Positions 1 through 8,682 are shown, numbered from the stretch's first letter. The stretch: 64,000 nucleotides of DNA from Neptunitalea lumnitzerae (GCF_027924185.1 NZ_BRVO01000002.1:310001-374000); one strand, 5' to 3'. Made by a program: numbers and translations. The notes: generated by a model from the sequence alone, not told the origin.

Positions 1-721
1 GAGCATTGGTATCTATAGAAATTTCATCAGTGTCGGGTAATGATGTAAATAGATTAATCTCGCTACCGGTACTTAGTTCTTCGACATGAGTTAATTTTTC
101 CATTTCCTCATACGACTTATCTAGAAATGTGTTTGTTTGCGTAGTACCACAAAAACGATTGATATTCTCCTGATTAAAAATATACTTTTTACCCGTTTGC
201 AATCCATAAACCCATTGCCAACTATAATAATTACTAGCTACATCGCCATCTAACAAATGATAATACATCCAATGTGCTGGGGCGTTGTAGTCATAACTAG
301 CCATATTACATACTGAAGCTGTATACATGCGTACGTGGTTGTGCATATACCCAGTTGTAAGCAGTTTATGAATATGCGTATCTAACGCAGTAATTCCCGT
401 AGTTGCATTTAATAAAGCATCTGGTATTTTATTGCTAGTGTCTGATGTAGAAGTACTTAGAATATCAGTATTATTTTGAAGTAGTCTTTGAAAATACTCT
501 CTCCATAATAACTCTTTTAAAAAGTGTTCACAATCTTTAGCGCTGTATTTTTTTCTTAGTATAGTGTACGCCATTTTAGTACTAATGACACCACGCGATA
601 TATAAGGAGAAAGCTTTGAAACCATACCGTTGGTATAATTTCGTGTTTTAGCATATTCCACAGGGTCAATAGTGGTTATTTGCTCAATAATATCTGTGTA
701 TGTAGTACTAAATGTTTGCAA
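1..721 (-). CDS. Deoxyribodipyrimidine photolyase-like FAD-binding domain protein (3' end beyond window)
   Basis: The minus-strand frame is open from 721 to the window edge, about 240 codons. It reads like the FAD-binding helical domain of the photolyase/cryptochrome family: an early TRNY...LSPYISRGVIST segment, then ELLWREYFQ, TGYMHNHVRMYTAS, and later SWQWVYGLQTGKKY and a FNQENINRF stretch. These are the family's flavin and DNA-lesion contact regions. The expected role is light-driven repair of UV pyrimidine dimers in the cytoplasm. There is no N-terminal antenna domain; the frame closes with a stop just upstream. The first usable start is TTG at 721, which gives the N-terminus expected for the short flavobacterial members. 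The nearest ATG lies about 40 codons inside, within conserved sequence. The C-terminus is off the window. Family call firm, start uncertain. Confidence 0.82.
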   Translation of the reverse strand, partial: MQTFSTTYTDIIEQITTIDPVEYAKTRNYTNGMVSKLSPYISRGVISTKMAYTILRKKYSAKDCEHFLKELLWREYFQRLLQNNTDILSTSTSDTSNKIPDALLNATTGITALDTHIHKLLTTGYMHNHVRMYTASVCNMASYDYNAPAHWMYYHLLDGDVASNYYSWQWVYGLQTGKKYIFNQENINRFCGTTQTNTFLDKSYEEMEKLTHVEELSTGSEINLFTSLPDTDEISIDTNA

Positions 722-727
722 GTAACT

Positions 728-779
728 ATATTTAAAATTGTTTAACCTTTTTCAAAAATAGTTAAACAATTTTAAATAT
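728..779. promoter_or_regulatory. Perfect 19-bp inverted repeat upstream of the photolyase gene
   Basis: The arms atatttaaaattgtttaac (728-746) and their exact reverse complement (761-779) are separated by 14 bp. The left arm ends 6 bp before the TTG start at 721. The size and position fit a regulator operator, or a 5' leader hairpin. Bacteroidota photolyase genes are often light-regulated by MerR/B12-type repressors, but no such regulator is visible here. Confidence 0.5.
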
Positions 780-850
780 GAAAGCGCTTTAGCATATAGC
801 ATGCTTATTTCTATAGTGTTAGCTAAGTATATTTGTATCCGTTTTTTAGC

Positions 851-1879
851 TTACAAGTGTTCAGTAAACCAATTAAGTAGTGTAGTTTGTATCACCTCAT
901 TTTTATTGGTGAAAGAATGGTCGGTATCAAACTCATGAAAACTTACAGGATAGTTTATGTCCTGTAATTTGTCATTAATCAAATGCGCCTGCTCTGGGTT
1001 TACTGAGGTATCCTTACTACCGCATACAATTAACAAACTAGCATTTGTATCTAATTCGTTAGGCCAGTATAGTACCGATCTTTCTTGTAATGCCTTTTCT
1101 TTTTGGCTTTGGTAGTCTGGTATTAGTTTAGCACACACCTCTGTTTCCATAGCAGGACGTTCTTCTATTAATCTTTCCAAATCAGTAGGTCCGTTTATTA
1201 CTGCAGCAGCTTTAATTTCTTTAGAATGTTTTAATGCTAAATACGTCATCATTCCACCTCTAGACCATCCTGCCATACCTATACGGTTCTCATCAACATT
1301 AGGTAAGGTTTTTGCTGTTTTAATTAAGTATAATACATCATTAAGGTCATTACCGCCAAATTCATCTTGCTCTCTGTAACAGGTAGCTAATACCACATGC
1401 TTTTCGGCAAGTTTAGCTACTTGTAACAAGTTATAAAGCGTACGTCCTTTTGCATTTTTACCAAACATTTGATTTCCACCACGGTTATATATTATAGCGG
1501 GATATACATCTTCTTTTTTGGGTTCAGCTTGGATAGCATTCACCAATAAGGAGTCACTTTTATACACTATTAAAGAAAAATCAATAGCATCTAAATACTT
1601 ATATGCATCTTTAAATGAACCATTTTCAGATAGTTGTTCCCAAATAGGAGGTACCTCTGAAAATTCAAATGCAATGGATGATACAATAGCTCCATTAGGT
1701 AGTTTTTCAAAATTTTGAATATCGTTAACCGTTACTTCTTGGTCTAAGATAGTACCTGTAAGCTCTTTCTCAAATTGATAGTGTTTGTAGAATTTTTTAG
1801 CAATGGGATATGCTTTAAAAGTTAGTAGTACCAAGAGTAGTGCAATTACTACCCAAGCCACTTTTTTAAATACATTCAT
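851..1879 (-). CDS. Membrane-anchored alpha/beta hydrolase (prolyl oligopeptidase / dienelactone hydrolase type)
   Basis: 342 aa. Residues 6-23 form one hydrophobic segment after a short basic N-terminus, so the enzyme is probably anchored to the inner membrane or exported. The alpha/beta hydrolase domain covers about 120-342. The nucleophile elbow G-W-S-R-G-G places the catalytic Ser at 206. Likely partners are Asp290 (CGSKD) and His321 (DTDHSF), giving a complete triad in the usual order. The family hydrolyses esters or small peptides; the substrate cannot be told. It stands alone on the minus strand, 130 bp from the photolyase gene. Confidence 0.8.
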   Translation of the reverse strand: MNVFKKVAWVVIALLLVLLTFKAYPIAKKFYKHYQFEKELTGTILDQEVTVNDIQNFEKLPNGAIVSSIAFEFSEVPPIWEQLSENGSFKDAYKYLDAIDFSLIVYKSDSLLVNAIQAEPKKEDVYPAIIYNRGGNQMFGKNAKGRTLYNLLQVAKLAEKHVVLATCYREQDEFGGNDLNDVLYLIKTAKTLPNVDENRIGMAGWSRGGMMTYLALKHSKEIKAAAVINGPTDLERLIEERPAMETEVCAKLIPDYQSQKEKALQERSVLYWPNELDTNASLLIVCGSKDTSVNPEQAHLINDKLQDINYPVSFHEFDTDHSFTNKNEVIQTTLLNWFTEHL

Positions 1880-2063
1880 AAATAATGGTTTATAAATGTA
1901 AGACGAAAAGGTAGCTAAATTGTTACAATTAGGTTTTTGAGGTATAATGTTTTGTAAGTATAAGGGGAGAGCTTTCTATTGTGAAACTTTAAATTCCTTA
2001 AGTTTAGAAGCGTTATTTTGACTTTAAGTCTAAGAATGATTAGGTGATTGAATAATATTATTT

Positions 2064-3161
2064 TTACAGTTTTTTGTGAGCTATCAGCTCCATGAAAAAA
2101 TCAGCGACTATCGATGCTCCATTTTTTCCTCCATCATCTATATTAGATAAAATTACAACAGTATAATTGTCATTCATAAAATCCATTAATTCACAATGAA
2201 TACCGTACCATCCTCCGCTATGTCCTATTATTGTTTGGTTATACCTTTGGTCTATATCAATTCCATAACCTAAATGAGTATTATAACCTTTCACTTTTGG
2301 TTCTAGCATTAACTCGGTTGTTTCTTTTTTTAATAACTTATTGCTTCTTAATGCTTTTGAAAAATTAAATAAATCACTTATAGTTGAATAATGAAATCCA
2401 CCTGGGGATGCTTTTGTGAGATAATAGTCATTTTTTTTCAAGGTTTTGTTTTGCCCAAACATTGAGGTATATCCATTTGCTTTATTCTTTACAACAGAAT
2501 CTATTTCTAACTCAGTGGTGTTTGTCATTTGTGCGGGTTGAAATATGTTTTCCCTTAAATAATCATAATAACTTTTACCACTTACTTTTTCAATGATTAG
2601 ACCTAGTACCACCATACCTGTTGCACTATAATCATATTTTGTTCCCGGTTTTGATAAAAGAGTATCATTGGCAAAAAGTGGAACAAAATCTGAAATCTTC
2701 TTATAATCTAAATTTTTTATCTTATCCAAGTCTGTAACATAAAAATTATTAAGTCCTGAAGTGTGTGTTAGCAATTGATGAATCGTTACGGAGTCTCTTA
2801 CAAGTTTATTTGGGTAATCAGGTAAGTATTCGCCAATAGGGATATCCAATTTTAACTTTCCTTGCTCGTAGAGTTGCAAAGTTGCGACGGCGGTAAACAT
2901 CTTTGTAATGGAAGCAATATTGAATTTAGTATCTACATTATTTTTTATGTTAAACTCTATACTTGCTAATCCGTATGCTCGTTTTTCTATAATACTATTA
3001 TTATGTGCAACCAAGATCGTTCCAGAAAAACCATCTTGATCTAAATTGTCAAGAAATGAGTTGATTTCTGATTCTATCTTACTGTTAGATTGTCCAAAGG
3101 CAAACAAACCTAAAGATAGAATAGTAATAGTTAGGTAAAATTTAAGACTTTTCTTTATCAT
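2064..3161 (-). CDS. Serine hydrolase, class C beta-lactamase / D-Ala-D-Ala peptidase-like
   Basis: 365 aa with a signal peptide (residues 1-24, cleavage near AFGQ), so exported. The catalytic motifs of the beta-lactamase family PF00144 are all present: SxxK as S84-I-T-K87, YxN-type as Y178-S-A, and an HSGG triad-3 motif at 314-317. Length is normal for this family in Flavobacteriia. Such proteins are usually esterases or peptidases rather than true beta-lactamases. A decayed fragment of a second serine hydrolase lies directly upstream (3222-3332), so this is probably the survivor of a tandem pair. No operon partner. Confidence 0.85.
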   Translation of the reverse strand: MIKKSLKFYLTITILSLGLFAFGQSNSKIESEINSFLDNLDQDGFSGTILVAHNNSIIEKRAYGLASIEFNIKNNVDTKFNIASITKMFTAVATLQLYEQGKLKLDIPIGEYLPDYPNKLVRDSVTIHQLLTHTSGLNNFYVTDLDKIKNLDYKKISDFVPLFANDTLLSKPGTKYDYSATGMVVLGLIIEKVSGKSYYDYLRENIFQPAQMTNTTELEIDSVVKNKANGYTSMFGQNKTLKKNDYYLTKASPGGFHYSTISDLFNFSKALRSNKLLKKETTELMLEPKVKGYNTHLGYGIDIDQRYNQTIIGHSGGWYGIHCELMDFMNDNYTVVILSNIDDGGKNGASIVADFFMELIAHKKL

Positions 3162-3221
3162 TATTCTTTGGTTAATTTAGTTATCAAAGCTTCTAAAACA
3201 TTTTTGCGTAAAATTCTTTCA

Positions 3222-3332
3222 TCACGACAACCCACCTTGTCCATAACTTGTATACCCCTTTACATTTCCAATTGATAAACCTAAACCATATTTGTTATCC
3301 TAGCCATCTTTGGTTTCTATTCTAGTGAAAAT
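3222..3332 (-). pseudogene. Relic of a second serine hydrolase (C-terminal piece)
   Basis: Read on the minus strand, this stretch gives KYGLGLSIG...YTSYGQGG, close to the YGLG...HGG region near the C-terminus of class C beta-lactamase-type proteins. It contains an in-frame TAG (3300-3302) and then stops (3222-3224). It is too short and broken to be functional. Its position next to the intact serine hydrolase suggests a decayed duplicate. Confidence 0.55.
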
Positions 3333-3333
3333 T

Positions 3334-4032
3334 TTATTTAGCGTGTTTTTGGTCTACAATATTATTAATTAATTTCGCTCCAAAGTCCAAAAGTTTTATT
3401 GAAGGAGCTCTTTCGTCAGTTGCGTATCCACTACCACCAATGTAATCTTGAAAATCTCTACTTATTCTTATCAGAGAAACATTTTCTAAATCTCTAATAC
3501 ATTTACGAAAATAGTATTTTTCAATTTGAGGATTGTTTTCTAGATAATGCTTTAGCAGACTTTCATATCCATTTATATTTTCAATAATATATTCTTCATT
3601 ACCAGATAAGTAACTCAATATGATAAAATGAGTAGGTGTTAGTTCGTCTATTATTCTTAAAAAAGAGTGTTTTTTATCAAATTCAAGTTGATTATTGAAA
3701 TAATTTCCAATTGCATTTTGAAGATAATATAGCTTTTTAGTTTGATGAGTTTTAAAGGCTATTTGGCTAGCTTCTATTAAGAAGGTTACAAATTCATCGT
3801 TTTTCTTTAAATTCTCAATAGTAAAAGATTCAGATTTTTGTTCCAAATGGTTAAGTTTATCAACAACAGCTTGCATCCATTCTTCTCTTCTTTTTGTGAT
3901 AGGTTGAGAGAGAATTAGGCCAAATGTTTCAGAAGCAACTCCACCAGCAAAAGGAATAGCTCCAAATGCTCCTTTAACTATTGAATGAGCTTTGTCTGTT
4001 AATGATTCTTTCGGAACTTCTAAATTACTCAT
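3334..4032 (-). CDS. Hypothetical protein with Gly-rich amphipathic N-terminus
   Basis: 232 aa, unrecognised function. Residues 15-45 hold a Gly/Ala-rich segment (GAFGAIPFAGGVASETFG) followed by a basic/acidic helix (KRREEWMQAVVDKL). This layout occurs in scattered accessory bacterial proteins of unknown role. The rest is helical and charged, and the C-terminal half resembles a winged-helix or helical bundle (LRIIDELTPTHFIIL). No signal peptide is clear and no catalytic motif is visible. It stands alone between two unrelated minus-strand genes in an AT-rich accessory stretch, consistent with a transferred gene. Confidence 0.55.
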   Translation of the reverse strand: MSNLEVPKESLTDKAHSIVKGAFGAIPFAGGVASETFGLILSQPITKRREEWMQAVVDKLNHLEQKSESFTIENLKKNDEFVTFLIEASQIAFKTHQTKKLYYLQNAIGNYFNNQLEFDKKHSFLRIIDELTPTHFIILSYLSGNEEYIIENINGYESLLKHYLENNPQIEKYYFRKCIRDLENVSLIRISRDFQDYIGGSGYATDERAPSIKLLDFGAKLINNIVDQKHAK

Positions 4033-4190
4033 ATCGTTCTTTAATTATTGATAACGGTTTATATATGAAAAGTACCATATTTTATACATTAGAGTTTCGG
4101 TTTACTACGGAACTTAATTTTATTATTTATCTTTCCTTTTAAATTTATTACCCCTATTTTTTTAAAAATATCTTGTAATCGCCAGTTTTT

Positions 4191-5087
4191 TTAATCTGTC
4201 CAGTTTTCCATTGTTCCATCTTCATTAAACCATAATTCGATAAATACTTTTTCTTTTATTGGTTTTCCCTTCCGTTTTATAATGTCAAATTGTAATTCTG
4301 ATAGTGCTTTTTCTACTGATTTTAGGCAAAAATTGTATTCTCTCTTTGTATCCCAATATTTTTCAATCTGTTCCTCTGTTTGATAATCTGTCAATAACAC
4401 ATCACTTATTTTCCCATTTGCTCCAATTACGATGGTATAACTTTCTCCACAGTCAATTTTGTCTAGTTTAGTCCATTTATAACTCTTAATATGGTCAAAT
4501 AAAATGTTGCTAATAGAATCTTTTTCCATTCTATCTATTCCGTTTTCTAGATCGATATAGTTCTCTTCATTACTAACTTTAATTATATTTCCATTTTTTA
4601 TTTTTATGGTTGTTTCATAGAGAAAAACTCTTTCGAACACACCATCCCAACGTAAGATTTTATTCTCTTTAGATTTTTCTGGAAAACTAATATTTCCACT
4701 ATACCAGTTAATAAAAACTTTGTCGGACTTGACTTTATCTCCAAAAATTTTTTTGATATAGTTAGTGGGTTTTTGATTTTTATTCTCCAGAGAGTGGCAC
4801 TCAATTATTGCGATTAGAAATAAACTGTCCTTTTCTATTTTGTACATGGCTTGATATCCTCTCCAACAGTTCATTGAATTCCCTAGCCGACCATCTATTG
4901 AGTTTCTGAAACTCAAATCAAATAATCGTCCATTATCACCATTCCGAGTTTGCAGATATTGTTCGACCAATAAATTATATGTAGGAATAGTGTCGTTTTT
5001 GTAAATTATATAATCAGGAACTTGAGGGCTTGCTATTAAATTCGTCAAGATTAAGAATGTAAATATTGCTGTTAGGGTGCATTTCAT
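4191..5087 (-). CDS. Exported hypothetical protein with TonB-C-like ending
   Basis: 298 aa with a signal peptide (MKCTLTAIFTFLILTNLIAS), so periplasmic or outer-membrane facing. The last 90 residues (YTIVIGANGKISDVLL ... KVFIELWFNEDGT) resemble the beta-strand pattern of TonB C-terminal-like domains found in many Flavobacteriia hypotheticals, but without a transmembrane anchor or proline-rich linker. Function unknown. The region just upstream (5090-5170) weakly matches the 5' flank repeated in front of other cassette-like genes in this window. Confidence 0.55.
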   Translation of the reverse strand: MKCTLTAIFTFLILTNLIASPQVPDYIIYKNDTIPTYNLLVEQYLQTRNGDNGRLFDLSFRNSIDGRLGNSMNCWRGYQAMYKIEKDSLFLIAIIECHSLENKNQKPTNYIKKIFGDKVKSDKVFINWYSGNISFPEKSKENKILRWDGVFERVFLYETTIKIKNGNIIKVSNEENYIDLENGIDRMEKDSISNILFDHIKSYKWTKLDKIDCGESYTIVIGANGKISDVLLTDYQTEEQIEKYWDTKREYNFCLKSVEKALSELQFDIIKRKGKPIKEKVFIELWFNEDGTMENWTD

Positions 5088-5260
5088 ATTTCTGTGGTTT
5101 AACTGGTACCAACTCCTTGTATATTTTTAAATATAATCAATATTCTGTGTTTATGCAGGGCATGAGGAACTTTATTTTACGGAATAGCGTTAGTATATAG
5201 TAATATGATGTTGATGTTTGTTATTATAATGATATGCTTATTTCATTATTAATTATTTAC

Positions 5261-5285
5261 ATATCGAAATATTTCGATATATTTG
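5261..5285 (+). promoter_or_regulatory. Palindromic operator overlapping the arsR promoter
   Basis: atatcgaaatatttcgatat (5261-5280) is a perfect 20-bp palindrome. It overlaps a Bacteroidota -7 box TATATTTG (5278-5285) that ends 4 bp before the ATG at 5290. A homodimeric ArsR repressor binding here would block its own promoter. The short spacing implies a leaderless or nearly leaderless mRNA. Confidence 0.65.
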
Positions 5286-5289
5286 CAGT

Positions 5290-5592
5290 ATGAAAGCAAA
5301 ACAATTTGTGGAAATAAGTAAATGTTTGTCTAATCAAACACGGTTAGATATTTTAGAGTGGTTGAAGGATCCTGAGGGAAATTTTCCACCTAATACTTCA
5401 TCGATGCCCAATACTGAAGGGGTATGTGTTACCTTTATTCATGAGAAAACCGGGTTATCACAATCTACCATTTCAACGTATCTTACGTCTATGCTTCGTT
5501 GCGAGTTGTTAGAAATGAAACGGGTAGGGAAGTGGACCTATTTTAAGAGAAACGAAAAAGTAATTAAAGCCTACTGCGATTATCTGCTTTAA
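5290..5592 (+). CDS. ArsR/SmtB-family winged-helix repressor
   Basis: 100 aa, the usual size for a stand-alone ArsR dimer subunit. The wHTH core is visible: CLSNQTRLDILEWL at the start, the recognition-helix region KTGLSQSTISTYLTSM, and the wing KRVGKWTYFKRNE. Three Cys (positions 12, 46, 70) are not arranged as a classical CVC metal site. In Flavobacteriia this subgroup is commonly paired with a downstream luciferase-like (LLM) flavin oxidoreductase, as here at 5700. It probably represses itself and that gene through the palindrome at 5261-5280. Confidence 0.85.
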   Translation: MKAKQFVEISKCLSNQTRLDILEWLKDPEGNFPPNTSSMPNTEGVCVTFIHEKTGLSQSTISTYLTSMLRCELLEMKRVGKWTYFKRNEKVIKAYCDYLL

Positions 5593-5699
5593 AAGAATCA
5601 ATTCATTATCTAGATAAAATGTATTGTGAGCTATTAAATTTATTTACTTTAATACATCTATATATTCAGATATGTGAAATATTAGAATTATAAAAAATT

Positions 5700-6185
5700 A
5701 TGGAAAAATCAATTATAAATAATGCTAGTAACTTAACCAAGCACAAGGCGTACACGAAGGTATTCCTACCAGAAAAGTTAAGTTTTGGACTCATAGCTCC
5801 GATGCGTGGGTACCCTAATTCTCCATTCCCGGATATGAGTAATCATGCAGCTATTGTAAAGAAAGCAGATGAAGTAGGAATTGATATGATGTGGTTGCGA
5901 GATGTACCATTTTACGACCCTAATTTTGGCGATACGGGTCAACTTTATGATCCTATGGTTTATGCTGGTTGGTTAGCAGCCCAAACCACTAACATAGCTA
6001 TTGGTACGGCAGGAATTGTATTGCCATTACGCGATCCTTCAATTTTAGCCAAACAAGTATTATCTGTAGATAAGCTAACCGGCGGTAGGTTTATATTAGG
6101 CATTGCTGGGGACGATAGGTATACGGAGTATCCTGCTATGGGAGTAAAGTTTTCAAATTCCATCTGTTCAAAATTTTCTTTATAA
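5700..6185 (+). pseudogene. Truncated LLM-class flavin-dependent oxidoreductase
   Basis: The 161 codons match only the N-terminal half of bacterial luciferase-like monooxygenases (usually about 320-340 aa): LSFGLIAPM...P, ADEVGIDMMWLRDVPFYDP, and TGGRFILGIAGDD...EYPAMGV. Homology ends near 6150. The final residues (SNSICSKFSL) come from the antisense of the neighbouring minus-strand gene. The half barrel cannot form a complete flavin site, so it is very likely inactive. Its ArsR partner upstream is intact. Confidence 0.75.
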
Positions 6186-6907
6186 CTAGTTTTATATTTT
6201 GATGTAGGTTTTAAAGCACTGATACCATCGTTATCAGATATTAAATAATTAGTATTGATTAAGGGCAGAAAAATATAATTAATATCATCGTGATTAATTA
6301 ATAAATAGATGTGCTTATTATTTCCAAAATTTAAATCAACAGTAGCAAAATAGTTGGTATAACTGACGCTCCATCTATTTTCAGTGTCATCTTTGGTTAA
6401 AACGTGTGTACCAATACCAACATTTTGTTCCCTTTTTTGAAAACTAAGTTCTTGAATGGTAGATATGTGAGTATTTAAAAATTTTAGAACTAACGCATTC
6501 GTTTTTTCACCGTATTTATACCAATTTTCTATTATCTCATATTCATCTTTCTTTACATCTTTGTTATTTAAATCTCTTAAACTATCTGTGTGTACCAGAA
6601 CATCCTTTTCGTTACGTTTTATATCCTCTAAGGTTAGGGTATGTTCTACATGGTCTTGCTCTATGTTGGTTGATATAAAATTATTGTCAAAGTTGCTATC
6701 AAATTCTAAAAAGACTTCAACAAACTGATTTTTTTCTTTCTCTTCAAATAGCCTTAAGTCAGTATTTGTTTTATTATAAACTACTAAAGAAATATGTGTT
6801 ACATCAATGGAATGCTGTGAATAACATACTCCTAATTTTAGAAAAAAAACTAAAACAGTTAAAATAAGTGCTATATGATTGTTTTTATTAAGAGTAATAT
6901 ACGTCAA
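5960..6907 (-). CDS. Exported hypothetical protein, C-terminus replaced by antisense of the LLM gene
   Basis: 315 aa with a hydrophobic signal segment at about 12-30 (IALILTVLVFFLKLGVCYS). The native part runs to about residue 252 (EQMEFEN). The remaining 60 residues are merely the reverse reading of the truncated oxidoreductase (5960-6150) and are low-complexity (PAMPNINLPPVSL). The true gene is therefore broken at about 6150, where the LLM gene is also broken, by a deletion or insertion event. Function unknown; the native part has no motif I recognise. Confidence 0.5.
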   Translation of the reverse strand: MTYITLNKNNHIALILTVLVFFLKLGVCYSQHSIDVTHISLVVYNKTNTDLRLFEEKEKNQFVEVFLEFDSNFDNNFISTNIEQDHVEHTLTLEDIKRNEKDVLVHTDSLRDLNNKDVKKDEYEIIENWYKYGEKTNALVLKFLNTHISTIQELSFQKREQNVGIGTHVLTKDDTENRWSVSYTNYFATVDLNFGNNKHIYLLINHDDINYIFLPLINTNYLISDNDGISALKPTSKYKTSYKENFEQMEFENFTPIAGYSVYLSSPAMPNINLPPVSLSTDNTCLAKIEGSRNGNTIPAVPIAMLVVWAANQPA

Positions 6908-7239
6908 AAGTAATGTGATTTAAAGTCTGAATTTTCGCGAATTATAAATCAATCTTAAATTTATAAAATAGTTTCAAGCATTTAGCTAAAGTAACGCCTT
7001 AGATAATAGTTTAAAATACATTTTGAGTAAAAGCCACTATTCACTTAGTTATCTTATACGTTTACCTAGTAATCAATTTTTTTATTCTAGTTCTTTTATA
7101 TGGTATAGAATCTTCTTTTCGATTCAAGTAGATACTTCTTCTAAAGGTTCTAGGTTTTTACTATTGGATATTAGAACCAATGTCTATAAACAATAAGCCC
7201 CTTTCAAAGAATAGTTTAAAAGGGGTTAGATTATATTTT
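6908..7239. other. Gene-free stretch with terminator-like hairpins
   Basis: No coding frame stands out. It contains an inverted repeat ggttcta/tagaacc (7146-7152, 7172-7178) and a CCCCTTT/AAAGGGG hairpin (7198-7204, 7219-7225). Just before the hairpin comes a short copy of the tctataaacaa motif that also occurs at about 8630, 10750 and 29690. Confidence 0.4.
7198..7225. terminator. Terminator-like hairpin
   Basis: A 7-bp stem, cccctttc region against aaagggg, with a 14-nt loop just downstream (minus sense) of the gene at 7247-8350. Equivalent hairpins occur at the same position in the repeated units near 8642 and 29706. Confidence 0.4.
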
Positions 7240-7272
7240 GGAGTCATCATTCATGGCCGCCTACTAGATTAT
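7240..7272. repeat. 3' cassette flank, divergent copy
   Basis: gagtcatcattcatggccg and the following bases are a diverged version of the 45-bp sequence at 9172-9217 and 36071-36115. In minus sense it supplies the last codons and stop of the 7247-8350 gene (VGGHE-stop here, VDGRE-stop in the others). Confidence 0.5.
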
Positions 7273-8350
7273 CGATAGTTTGTATAGGCTCTAAAGCTTT
7301 GGAGTTACGTATCAAAAAGACATACTGTAAAACGTCTGTTGTACTTACATCTGAAGATTTAGTAATAACGTCCGGGCCAAAAAAATTCACTTTAATACCT
7401 CCTAAATATTGATTCTCTCTATAGGGTGAATTCGTGTTATCTAAGTCAAATATGGTAACAGAATTTGGTTGTGTAATTTCTCTTAAATCGTTTATACCTT
7501 TAACCAACATTATAGGTCCATCTTCATTAAGGATCGTAAGCTTATGATCTTCTGGTGCTGGAAATTGGTCGTTTTCTGGAAGATATACTTCACTGTCTAT
7601 ATTGTAACATACTAAACTTTTAATTTTATTCTTTTTAATAAAACTTTTTATTCTTACTGCGAAGGGTCTGAAATTAGATTCACTATAACTTTCCTGAAGT
7701 ACATGGGAATAGCCAAATAATCCATAGAATTTTTCATTTTCTAAATGTCTTTTATTGATTATACTTTTTAAATTCAAAGTCATCATAGAATCACGAGAAA
7801 GTTCTCTTGAATCGTCATCAAAATTTTTATCAATTCCTAAGACTGTAATTTTACTTGAGTCTGGTAGTGTCTTATTGTAATCATATATTTTTTCCCATTT
7901 TTCGAGTAACTGTTGACTTGATTGTTGTGGAATTCTTTGTTTTATATCTATGACAACACTTCTTAATATGGAATTATTTTTAATTGAATCTGTTAAATAC
8001 TGATTTAACTTTTTGGATCTAATACTATCCATTTCTGCAATGTAGTATTTTAGACCAATTTTCTGGTTTAGGTGTTTCAATAACTCAAAATCTATGTTTT
8101 GAACTTCTGCAAATCCATGGTTTTCTCCAAGTAAAAAAACATCTGAATCGTAAAATTCTTGGTCAAAAAATCCATTTAATCTATCTCGGTTTTCTAGTAT
8201 GACCTTTTTGTTGTTTTTTAGATACGATAGGTTCTTCTGATTTGGAGATTCTAAATAATTTTCATTTTTGATCCAAAAAAATGCAATAATAAAAAGGTTT
8301 AATAGTAAAAGTACTAATAGGATTTTTCCTAATATTTTTATAATTCTCAT
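7247..8350 (-). CDS. Membrane-anchored EreA/Tiki (ChaN-like) superfamily hydrolase
   Basis: 367 aa. One N-terminal membrane helix (7-28, ILLVLLLLNLFIIAFFW) is followed by a globular domain. The motif VFLLGENHGF near residue 72 and the following helix/strand with IAEMD (about 104-108) match the erythromycin-esterase/Tiki fold, where the Glu and His of G-E-x-H-G and a later Glu form the metal or catalytic site. A second His region (LFGYSHV, about 210) fits the family. Members include antibiotic esterases, metalloproteases and haem-uptake proteins, so the substrate is open. The gene sits in repeated flanks (3' copy 7240-7272), suggesting cassette-like acquisition. Confidence 0.6.
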   Translation of the reverse strand: MRIIKILGKILLVLLLLNLFIIAFFWIKNENYLESPNQKNLSYLKNNKKVILENRDRLNGFFDQEFYDSDVFLLGENHGFAEVQNIDFELLKHLNQKIGLKYYIAEMDSIRSKKLNQYLTDSIKNNSILRSVVIDIKQRIPQQSSQQLLEKWEKIYDYNKTLPDSSKITVLGIDKNFDDDSRELSRDSMMTLNLKSIINKRHLENEKFYGLFGYSHVLQESYSESNFRPFAVRIKSFIKKNKIKSLVCYNIDSEVYLPENDQFPAPEDHKLTILNEDGPIMLVKGINDLREITQPNSVTIFDLDNTNSPYRENQYLGGIKVNFFGPDVITKSSDVSTTDVLQYVFLIRNSKALEPIQTIDNLVGGHE

Positions 8351-8543
8351 AACGTAATATCTAGTAAGTGATTAGTATGTATCAAATTTCTCAAGAAACA
8401 GTTTATCTGAAATTTTGTTTTAAGTAGATCAATTATTTTAAATTATCTCTAACTGATTATATATTGATAAATATACTTAAAATTGATTGTTAGTTTATGC
8501 ATAGATCTAATTTTATTTTTATAGGATAGTGTTATTTCTATAA

Positions 8544-8660
8544 TTTAGACTCTATTTCTAATTGTTTGCAGTCTAGTTATTTTATGGAATTTCTTATAAG
8601 GGTGTCCGTATTGGAAAGTAAAACAAACATCTATAAACAACAAAACCCTTTCAAATAAAA
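8544..8660. repeat. Distal part of the repeated 5' cassette flank
   Basis: The run from tttagactctatttctaatt through ggtgtccgtattgg, catctataaacaacaaaaccc is homologous to 29577-29712 and partly to 10617-10765. It lies upstream of the minus-strand gene ending at 7247. Confidence 0.5.
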
Positions 8661-8678
8661 AAAAATTGAAAGGGTTTT
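8642..8678. terminator. Perfect 13-bp terminator-like hairpin
   Basis: aaaaccctttcaa (8642-8654) pairs exactly with ttgaaagggtttt (8666-8678) around an 11-nt A-rich loop. A run of T lies on the 3' side in both senses, so it could end transcription in either direction. Confidence 0.6.
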
Positions 8679-8682
8679 AAAA

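Noticed and set aside
1518-1718. Plus-strand ORF inside the alpha/beta hydrolase gene
   Set aside because: Antisense shadow; the minus-strand protein has a full catalytic triad.
7247-8350. Erythromycin resistance gene
   Set aside because: Only superfamily-level motifs are visible; a macrolide esterase role is not supported.
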